Source: Clostridia bacterium
GTDB lineage: Bacteria; Bacillota; Clostridia; Oscillospirales; Acutalibacteraceae
DNA length: 20,600 nt
Direction: 5' to 3'
Assembly: GCA_900768035.1 (NCBI GenBank)
Contig: CAAGBH010000061.1
Coordinates: forward strand, 1-20,600
This document shows, one piece after another, positions 14,393-20,600 of the stretch. A program made the translations under genes and the position numbers. Under the pieces are notes generated by a model. The model had not been told where the DNA came from. It did not search any database and was given only the letters and a program-made list of their open reading frames with translations. Numbering within the stretch: the stretch's first letter is position 1; each line of letters begins with the position of its first letter.

Positions 14393-16027
14393 ATGGTAAT
14401 TACTGATTTTTTAGAAAAAAATGCAAGACTTTACGGACAGGAAGTGGCTTTGGTTGAAGTCAATCCGTCTGAAGAAAGAGATAGTGCGGTGACTTGGCGC
14501 GAGGCAAGTTTAATTGAAAGCGCAAACGGTGCGCCTTACCGCCGAGAGATGACCTGGTCTGACTTTGACCGCAAGGCAAACAGATTTGCAAACCTGCTTT
14601 TGAGCAGAGGTTTTAAAAGAGAAACCAAGGTTGCAATTCTTTTAATGAATTCACTTGAATGGTTGCCTATATATTTTGGTATTTTAAAAGCGGGGTGCAT
14701 TGCCGTTCCGCTTAATTTCCGTTATTCAGGTGAAGAAATTAAATACTGTCTTGATTTGGCTGATTGCGAAGTTTTGGTTTTCGGTCCTGAATTTGTAGGC
14801 AGAATGGATACTGTTTTTAATCAGTTGCCTAAAATAAAAACAATGCTTTATGTCGGCGCTGATACACCGTCTTATGCGGAAGACTGTAATATTCTTACAA
14901 CCTTCTGTTCAACGAGCGCACCTCCCGTGGCGCTTTGCGAAGAAGATTATGCCGCAATTTATTTTTCTTCGGGAACTACAGGATTCCCAAAAGCAATATT
15001 GCATCGTCATAGGTCTTTGGTGTCTTCTTGTCTTACTGAGCAAAAGCACCATTCACAGACAAGGGAAGATGTATTTTTATGTATACCTCCGTTATACCAT
15101 ACAGGCGCTAAAATGCACTGGTTCGGCAGTCTCTTGTCGGGCAGTAAAGCAGTTTTGCTTCGTGGAGTTAAACCTGAATGGATTTTGCGAACAGTTACAG
15201 AAGAAAAATGCACAATAGTTTGGCTTTTGGTGCCGTGGGCGCAGGATTTACTTGATGCTATTGATTCAGGAAAGGTAAAGTTGGAAGATTATCTTTTGTC
15301 TCAATGGCGATTGATGCATATCGGTGCGCAACCCGTACCTCCAAGTCTTATCCGCCGTTGGCTTAAAATTTTCCCTAACCATCAGTATGACACAAATTAC
15401 GGACTTAGCGAATCAATAGGTCCGGGATGTGTGCATCTCGGGGTTGAGAATGTAGATAAAGTTGGCGCAATCGGTAAAGCGGGTTACCTTTGGGAAATTC
15501 GCATTGTGGACGAAAAAGGTAACGAAGTAGCACAGGGTGATATCGGCGAACTTGCAGTTAAAGGTCCCGGTGTTATGGATTGCTATTATAAAAACGAGCA
15601 AGCCACCAACGAAATTCTCAAAGACGGTTGGCTTTATACAGGCGATATGGCAAGAATGGATGAAGACGGTTTTATCTATCTTGTTGACCGCAAAAAAGAT
15701 GTTGTAATTTCTGGCGGTGAAAATATTTACCCCGTTCAGATTGAAAATTTACTTCGCAAGTTCCAAAAGGTTAAGGATGTTGCGGTAATCGGTCTTCCTG
15801 ATTCACGTTTGGGTGAAATTGCCACCGCTATCGTGGAAGTAAAAGAGGGAATGGACTGTACCGAGGAAGATATTAACGAATTTTGTAAAGAACTTCCTCG
15901 ATATACAAGACCGAGAAAAATCATATTTGATAAAGTACCCCGTAACCCAACGGGTAAAATTGAAAAACCTGCACTTCGCAAAAAATATTGTCCTGACGGA
16001 CTTGTTGAGGCGCAAATCAAGAATTAG
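14393..16027 (+). CDS. AMP-forming acyl-CoA synthetase (ligase)
   Basis: A 544-residue member of the ANL adenylate-forming family that joins a carboxylic acid to CoA through an acyl-AMP. Visible core motifs are the ATP loop SSGTTGFPK (192-200), YGLSES (336-341), the TGD motif of YTGDMARMDEDG (416-418), the hinge region LVDRKKDVVISGGENIYP (430-447) and the C-terminal catalytic lysine K522 in NPTGKIEKPALR. An N-terminal stretch (about 26-50) looks like a small insertion. The substrate is not clear. Short or medium-chain, carnitine-like and aryl acids are all possible, and the IorAB/PaaK neighbours favour an aryl or branched acid. AAGGGG lies 7 nt before the ATG. It heads the operon, and the MFS gene follows 14 bp later. 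Confidence 0.88.
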   Translation: MVITDFLEKNARLYGQEVALVEVNPSEERDSAVTWREASLIESANGAPYRREMTWSDFDRKANRFANLLLSRGFKRETKVAILLMNSLEWLPIYFGILKAGCIAVPLNFRYSGEEIKYCLDLADCEVLVFGPEFVGRMDTVFNQLPKIKTMLYVGADTPSYAEDCNILTTFCSTSAPPVALCEEDYAAIYFSSGTTGFPKAILHRHRSLVSSCLTEQKHHSQTREDVFLCIPPLYHTGAKMHWFGSLLSGSKAVLLRGVKPEWILRTVTEEKCTIVWLLVPWAQDLLDAIDSGKVKLEDYLLSQWRLMHIGAQPVPPSLIRRWLKIFPNHQYDTNYGLSESIGPGCVHLGVENVDKVGAIGKAGYLWEIRIVDEKGNEVAQGDIGELAVKGPGVMDCYYKNEQATNEILKDGWLYTGDMARMDEDGFIYLVDRKKDVVISGGENIYPVQIENLLRKFQKVKDVAVIGLPDSRLGEIATAIVEVKEGMDCTEEDINEFCKELPRYTRPRKIIFDKVPRNPTGKIEKPALRKKYCPDGLVEAQIKN

Positions 16028-16041
16028 TTAGGAGATTTAAT

Positions 16042-17262
16042 ATGAGCCGTAACGTAAAAACTTCATATCGTTGGCTTATTTTAGTTATGTCGGTACTGGC
16101 AATGTTGTTTGCTGGAATTATTTATGCTTGGTCAATTCTCAAAGTTCCTTTCGCAGAAGATTTTGGCTGGAAAGCGGAGCAACTTTCCTTAAACTTTACG
16201 CTTACTATGTGTTTTTTCTGTGTAGGCGGTCTTTTGGGTAGTTTTCTATCCCGTAAAATAGGTGTGAAATCAGCAGGGATTGTTTCGGCTGTTTTAGCAG
16301 GAAGCGGTATGGCATTTACAGGTTTTTTGGACGGTAACAGTGTAGCAATGCTATATCTCACGTATGCGACTATGGCAGGGCTTGGTATCGGTATTGCCTA
16401 CAACGTGATAATTTCTACTGTCAGTGCGTGGTTTCCTGATAAAAAAGGTTTTTGTACGGGTTGTCTTATGATGGGATTTGGCGCAAGTTCGCTTATTCTT
16501 GGCAATGTTGCGGATTTGCTTTTTAAAAGCAGTTTTGACTTTAAAGGTACATACATTATTTTAGGAATTGCGCTTTTCACAGTTTTGGCTATGGTGAGTC
16601 TTTGTCTTAAGCGTCCTGATACGGATGTTATTTTGCCGAAACCTGTTAAAAAAGCAACTAGTTATTCGGAAAATTTTGAGCAACAGGATTATTCCACAAA
16701 GGATATGTTAAAACGCTTTTCTTTTTGGCGTGCATTTGCTCTATTAACCTTTGCTACGGCTGTTGGTAATTCGGTTATCAGTTTTGCCCGTGATTTAGCG
16801 CTTTCGGTTGGTGCAAAGGTGACTTTAGCAACTACGCTTGTGGGTGTATTAGCAGTTTGCAACGGCTTGGGAAGAATTCTTACCGGCGCTTTGTTTGATT
16901 GGCTTGGCAGAAAAAAGACTATGTTTATCGCTACGGTTTTAACCATAGTAGCGGCAGGCACAACCTTGCTGTCTGTAATAATTGCTTCTTTGCCGATATG
17001 TATTATAGGGCTTTGTTTAACAGGATTGTCTTATGGCTCTTGTCCCACAATGGTTACTTCGTTTGTGTCAAGTTTTTATGGGCAAAAGCATTTCGCAACT
17101 AATTTCAGTATAATGAACTGCAATCTTATTATTGCATCATTTATAGCAACCGCTTGCAGTAACTTGTTGAACTCTTTCGGCAGTTATACAGCGCCCTTTA
17201 TTTTACTTCTAACCCTTGCGGTTATGGCTTTGCTTCTTAATTTAAGTATTAAACGTCCGTAA
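16042..17262 (+). CDS. MFS transporter, OFA (oxalate/formate antiporter)-like
   Basis: A 406-residue major facilitator protein with about 12 hydrophobic segments. The first segment ends in AGIIYAWSILKVPFAEDFGW, typical of the oxalate/formate antiporter (OFA) group. A conserved-looking GLGIGIAYNVIISTVSAWFPDKKG loop follows near residue 115, and the second half has the MFS signature GRILTGALFDWLGRKK. OFA-like carriers move small carboxylates. In this operon it could export an arylacetate product or import an acid for the ligase, which is inference. GGAGA precedes the ATG by 6 nt, and it is probably co-transcribed with the upstream ligase gene. Confidence 0.88.
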   Translation: MSRNVKTSYRWLILVMSVLAMLFAGIIYAWSILKVPFAEDFGWKAEQLSLNFTLTMCFFCVGGLLGSFLSRKIGVKSAGIVSAVLAGSGMAFTGFLDGNSVAMLYLTYATMAGLGIGIAYNVIISTVSAWFPDKKGFCTGCLMMGFGASSLILGNVADLLFKSSFDFKGTYIILGIALFTVLAMVSLCLKRPDTDVILPKPVKKATSYSENFEQQDYSTKDMLKRFSFWRAFALLTFATAVGNSVISFARDLALSVGAKVTLATTLVGVLAVCNGLGRILTGALFDWLGRKKTMFIATVLTIVAAGTTLLSVIIASLPICIIGLCLTGLSYGSCPTMVTSFVSSFYGQKHFATNFSIMNCNLIIASFIATACSNLLNSFGSYTAPFILLLTLAVMALLLNLSIKRP

Positions 17263-17277
17263 AAACACTATTTTTAG

Positions 17278-17306
17278 TTGATTTTAGTCGGGTTTTGTTA
17301 TAAAAT
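17278..17306 (+). promoter_or_regulatory. Promoter in front of iorA
   Basis: TTGATT (17278-17283), 17 bp, then TAAAAT (17301-17306). It lies 16 bp past the MFS stop codon, and no terminator is seen in the 86-bp gap. The ior genes may therefore be read both from the upstream promoter and from this one. Confidence 0.65.
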
Positions 17307-17348
17307 AATAAATTATAATATTTTATCTATTCTATAGAGGTGTAAAAA

Positions 17349-19094
17349 ATGAAAAAACTAATGCTCGGTAATGAAGCGGTAGCACGCGGTCTTTACGAGG
17401 CAGGATGTTCATTTGTTTCAAGTTACCCTGGAACACCAAGTACAGAAATTACTGAATATGCTGCAAAATATCAAGAAATATATGCCGAATGGGCGCCTAA
17501 TGAAAAGGTTGCTATGGAGTCGGCTTTTGGTGCAAGTCTTGCAGGCAAAAGAAGTTTTTGCGGTATGAAACACGTTGGTGTCAATGTTGCGGCAGACCCG
17601 CTTTTCACTATTGCATATACAGGTGTAAACGGAGGTCTTATTATCGGCGTTGCGGATGACCCAGGTATGCATTCTTCACAGAATGAACAGGATTCCCGCC
17701 ATTATGCGATTGCATCTAAAATCCCGATGTTAGAGCCTGCTGATTCGGCAGAGTCTATTGCTTTTGTTAAAGAGGCATACGAGATTTCAGAAAAATTTGA
17801 TACACCTATTTTTATTAAAATGTGTACCCGTGTGGCACACTCTCAAAGCGTTGTTGAAGAAAACGAAAGGGTTTTGCCTGAGCAGAAACCTTACGAAAAA
17901 GACGGCGCTAAATACATAATGATGCCCGGCAACGCAAAACGCCGTCATCCAATTGTTGAGCAGAGAACTTTAAAACTTACAGAATATGCCGAAACTTCCT
18001 TTGTAAACCGTGTTGAAGACGGTGAAGATAATTCTGTTGGTATAATCACTTCTTCAACAAGTTATCAGTATGTTAAAGAGGTTTGCGGTGATAAATACCC
18101 TGTTTTGAAACTTGGTATGATTAACCCGTTGCCTGTAAATAAAATAAAAGATTTTGCAAAAATGGTGGAAAAGGTTATCGTTGTTGAAGAACTTGACGGC
18201 ATAATCGAAAGCCATTGCAAGAATATCGGTGTCGACGTAACAGGAAAAGAAATGTTCGGCTTGATTGGTGAATTCAGTCAGAATCTTGTTGCCGAGAAAT
18301 TAGGTTTCGATGTAGAAAAAGGCGCTGTTTTGGATGAAAATGTTCCAATGCGCCCGCCTGTAATGTGTGCAGGCTGTCCGCACAGAGGTCTTTTCTACAC
18401 TTTGAAGAAAAATAAACTCACCGTTATGGGTGATATCGGTTGTTATACTTTGGGAGCGGTAGCACCTTTGAATGCTATAGACAGTACAATCTGTATGGGT
18501 GCTTCGGTTTCAGGACTTCACGGCTTTAACAAGGCAAACGAGGGTAAGACTGACGGTAATACTGTTGCAGTTATCGGTGATTCCACCTTTATGCATTCGG
18601 GTGTAACAGGTCTTATTAATATTGCTTATAACGGCTCAAATTCTACTGTTATTATTCTTGATAACTCTATCACAGGTATGACAGGACATCAGCAAAACCC
18701 CACAACAGGTTATAACCTTAAGGGAGACCCCTGTTCTAAAATTGATTTGGAAGCGCTTTGTAAGAGTGTTGGTATTAATAGTGTCCGTGTGGTTGACCCT
18801 TATGACCTTGCTGAATGTGATGCAGTTATTAAAGAAGAATTGGCAAAAGAAGAGCCTTCGGTTGTTATTTCACGCCGTCCTTGCGCATTGCTTAAATATG
18901 TTAAACACGCAGGTCCTATCTCGGTTAATACCGATAAGTGTGTCGGCTGTAAATCTTGTATGAGAATCGGTTGTCCTGCGGTTAGTATGGAAAACGGAAA
19001 AGTTAAGATTGATAACACCCTTTGCACAGGTTGCGGGGTATGTTCGCAACTTTGTAAGTTCGATGTTTTCGAAAGTGTAAAGGAGGCCGAATAA
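17349..19094 (+). CDS. iorA: Indolepyruvate:ferredoxin oxidoreductase, alpha subunit
   Basis: A 581-residue IorA. With IorB it oxidises aryl-pyruvates (indole-, phenyl- and hydroxyphenylpyruvate) and CoA to arylacetyl-CoA, CO2 and reduced ferredoxin. The N-terminal pyruvate-oxidoreductase domain begins LMLGNEAVARGLYEAGC. The thiamine-diphosphate domain shows CAGCPHRGLFYTL and the GDSTFMHSG...LDNS motif. Two C-terminal [4Fe-4S] sites are visible: C531, C534, C537, C542 and C559, C562, C565, C569. The second has Lys where proline usually follows the last Cys. Length is normal. AGAGG lies 8 nt before the ATG. IorB follows with a 1-bp gap. Confidence 0.95.
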   Translation: MKKLMLGNEAVARGLYEAGCSFVSSYPGTPSTEITEYAAKYQEIYAEWAPNEKVAMESAFGASLAGKRSFCGMKHVGVNVAADPLFTIAYTGVNGGLIIGVADDPGMHSSQNEQDSRHYAIASKIPMLEPADSAESIAFVKEAYEISEKFDTPIFIKMCTRVAHSQSVVEENERVLPEQKPYEKDGAKYIMMPGNAKRRHPIVEQRTLKLTEYAETSFVNRVEDGEDNSVGIITSSTSYQYVKEVCGDKYPVLKLGMINPLPVNKIKDFAKMVEKVIVVEELDGIIESHCKNIGVDVTGKEMFGLIGEFSQNLVAEKLGFDVEKGAVLDENVPMRPPVMCAGCPHRGLFYTLKKNKLTVMGDIGCYTLGAVAPLNAIDSTICMGASVSGLHGFNKANEGKTDGNTVAVIGDSTFMHSGVTGLINIAYNGSNSTVIILDNSITGMTGHQQNPTTGYNLKGDPCSKIDLEALCKSVGINSVRVVDPYDLAECDAVIKEELAKEEPSVVISRRPCALLKYVKHAGPISVNTDKCVGCKSCMRIGCPAVSMENGKVKIDNTLCTGCGVCSQLCKFDVFESVKEAE

Positions 19095-19095
19095 T

Positions 19096-19674
19096 ATGAA
19101 AACTAAAAATATTATGATTGTCGGCGTTGGCGGTCAGGGAACACTGCTTGCAAGTAAACTTTTAGGCAGACTTCTTTTAGGTAAAGGCTATGATGTAAAG
19201 GTGAGCGAAGTTCACGGTATGAGCCAAAGAGGCGGTAGTGTTGTAACCTATGTCCGTTACGGAGATAAGGTTTACTCGCCTGTTATTGATAAAGCCGAGG
19301 CGGATGTTATTGTATCATTTGAAATGCTTGAGGCGGCACGTTGGGTTGAATATTTAGCGCCAGGAGGCACTATTATCACTAACACACAACAGGTAAACCC
19401 AATGCCTGTTATTACAGGCGCTTGTGAGTATCCCGAAAATTTGGAAGATAAAATTAAAGGTTTGGATATAAATTTAGATGCTTTAGATGCTCTTAGTTTG
19501 GCAGAAACCGCAGGCAGTGCGAAGGCGGTTAATATCGTGCTTATGGGCAGACTTTCAAAACTTTTCGATTTCACTGTGGAAGAATGGATGGACGCTTTGG
19601 AAAAGAGCGTTCCCGAAAAGTTCTTGGAACTTAATAAAAAAGCATTTAATCTTGGCAGAGAATACGGGGTGTAA
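19096..19674 (+). CDS. iorB: Indolepyruvate:ferredoxin oxidoreductase, beta subunit
   Basis: A 192-residue IorB, the gamma-like domain (POR/KOR gamma type) of 2-oxoacid:ferredoxin oxidoreductases. It opens with the nucleotide-type loop IMIVGVGGQGTLLASKLLG and has the conserved EVHGMSQRGGSVVTYVRYG. Its length is normal. It is the obligate partner of IorA and starts 1 bp after it, with an AGGAGG-like AAGGAGG at the end of iorA. The paaK gene follows 3 bp after its stop codon. Confidence 0.95.
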   Translation: MKTKNIMIVGVGGQGTLLASKLLGRLLLGKGYDVKVSEVHGMSQRGGSVVTYVRYGDKVYSPVIDKAEADVIVSFEMLEAARWVEYLAPGGTIITNTQQVNPMPVITGACEYPENLEDKIKGLDINLDALDALSLAETAGSAKAVNIVLMGRLSKLFDFTVEEWMDALEKSVPEKFLELNKKAFNLGREYGV

Positions 19675-19677
19675 TAA

Positions 19678-20600
19678 GTGGCTAATTATTATCAAAAGGA
19701 TATGGAATGTGCCAGCCGTGAAGAAATGGTGGCTTTACAGAATGAAAGACTTGTAGAACAGGTAAAACACGTTTGGGATAATGTTCCGTATTACCGCAAA
19801 AAAATGGAAGAAAAAGGTGTTACACCTGACGATATTAAGGGTATCGAAGATTTACATAAGTTACCTTTTTTAACTAAAGATGACTTGCGTGAGGCATACC
19901 CTTACGGACTTTTGGCAAAACCTTTAAAAGACTGTGTGAGAATCCATTCAACTTCAGGTACAACAGGTAAGCGTGTTGTGGCTTTTTACACTCAGCACGA
20001 TGTTGATTTGTGGGAAGATTGTTGCGCCCGTGCTATCGTAGCGGCAGGCGGAACGAATGAAGATGTTTGCCAAGTGGCTTATGGTTACGGTCTTTTTACA
20101 GGCGGTTCGGGAATGCACGGCGGAAGTCATAAGGTTGGTTGTTTAACACTTCCTATGTCTTCGGGTAATACTGACAGACAGTTGCAGTTTATGACCGATT
20201 TGGGCGCTACAATTATTTGTTGCACACCGTCTTATGCAGAATATCTTGCAGAAAGTATCCACGAGCGTGGCATCAAAGACCAAATTAAACTTAAAGCAGG
20301 TATTTTCGGTGCTGAGGCATGGAGCGAAGAAATGCGCCGTGATATTGAACAGCAACTCGGTATAAAGGCTTACGATATTTACGGTCTTACCGAAACAAGC
20401 GGTCCCGGTGTTGCTTTTGAATGTTGCGAACAAACCGGTATGCACATTAACGAAGACCATTTTATTGCTGAAATTATCGACCCTGATACTTTGGAAGTTT
20501 TGCCTGAGGGCAGTCAGGGTGAGTTGGTATTCACTTCGATAACCAAAGAGGCTTTTCCGCTTCTTCGTTACCGCACAAAAGATATTACTGTTTTATCCCG
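19678..20600 (+). CDS. paaK: Phenylacetate-CoA ligase, cut by the window end
   Basis: The first 307 residues of a PaaK-type ligase, which activates phenylacetate or related aryl acids to CoA thioesters with ATP. The N-terminus has the family's SREEMVALQNERL, then VWDNVPYYRKKM and LPFLTKDDLREAYPYGL. The ATP loop is STSGTTGKRVV near residue 92, the region YGYGLFTGGSGMHGG follows, and YDIYGLTETSGPG lies near residue 240. The C-terminal domain lies outside the window. The start is GTG 19678, 8 nt after GGGG. A first ATG at 19705 would cut off the conserved opening. It sits 3 bp after iorB, a pairing seen in anaerobes that ferment aromatic amino acids. Confidence 0.93.
   Translation, partial: MANYYQKDMECASREEMVALQNERLVEQVKHVWDNVPYYRKKMEEKGVTPDDIKGIEDLHKLPFLTKDDLREAYPYGLLAKPLKDCVRIHSTSGTTGKRVVAFYTQHDVDLWEDCCARAIVAAGGTNEDVCQVAYGYGLFTGGSGMHGGSHKVGCLTLPMSSGNTDRQLQFMTDLGATIICCTPSYAEYLAESIHERGIKDQIKLKAGIFGAEAWSEEMRRDIEQQLGIKAYDIYGLTETSGPGVAFECCEQTGMHINEDHFIAEIIDPDTLEVLPEGSQGELVFTSITKEAFPLLRYRTKDITVLS

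Overview
The window looks like a chromosome segment from an anaerobic, low-to-mid GC Bacillota, most likely a gut Clostridia of the Oscillospiraceae/Ruminococcaceae type. The reasons are a clostridial-style AdhE under a Rex-like operator, ferredoxin-linked 2-oxoacid oxidoreductase genes, the small Firmicutes families DUF951 and DUF1653, strong AGGAGG ribosome binding sites, and sigma-A promoters with 17-bp spacers. The genus cannot be set from sequence reading alone. No phage, transposase or CRISPR genes are visible.

Layout. Positions 1-446 hold no convincing gene. They contain a remarkable array of short hairpins separated by a 9-bp spacer (AGTKRTATT or its reverse complement AATATCACT), followed by the terminator of the first operon. 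Positions 447-3869 (minus) carry adhE and a small-molecule kinase-like phosphotransferase in one operon, with a Rex-type palindrome lying across the adhE -10 box. A LysR regulator (minus) and an isoprenylcysteine-methyltransferase-like membrane protein (plus) are transcribed divergently from two clear promoters (4945-5023). Small genes for DUF1653 and a Cys-rich two-helix membrane protein follow. Positions 6311-10558 (minus) form a tight, overlapping housekeeping operon in the order DUF951, prfA, tsaC, coaE, M18 aminopeptidase.

Positions 10662-14279 are an amino-sugar/glucose region: a ROK glucokinase on the minus strand, divergent from nagA and an overlapping, unusually built ROK/ASKHA-type kinase. 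Positions 14393-20600 (plus) form a catabolic cluster: an AMP-forming acyl-CoA ligase, an OFA-like MFS transporter, indolepyruvate:ferredoxin oxidoreductase alpha and beta subunits, and a phenylacetate-CoA ligase cut by the window end.

How they work together (inference). The right-hand cluster fits oxidation of aryl-pyruvates from aromatic amino acids to arylacetyl-CoA with reduced ferredoxin. The CoA ligases would interconvert arylacetate and its thioester, and the MFS protein could move the acid. AdhE at the left end would reoxidise NADH by making ethanol under Rex control. The most unusual signals are the hairpin array (98-332), the tandem 8-bp repeats over the promoter at 14324-14361, and the N-terminally extended kinase next to nagA.
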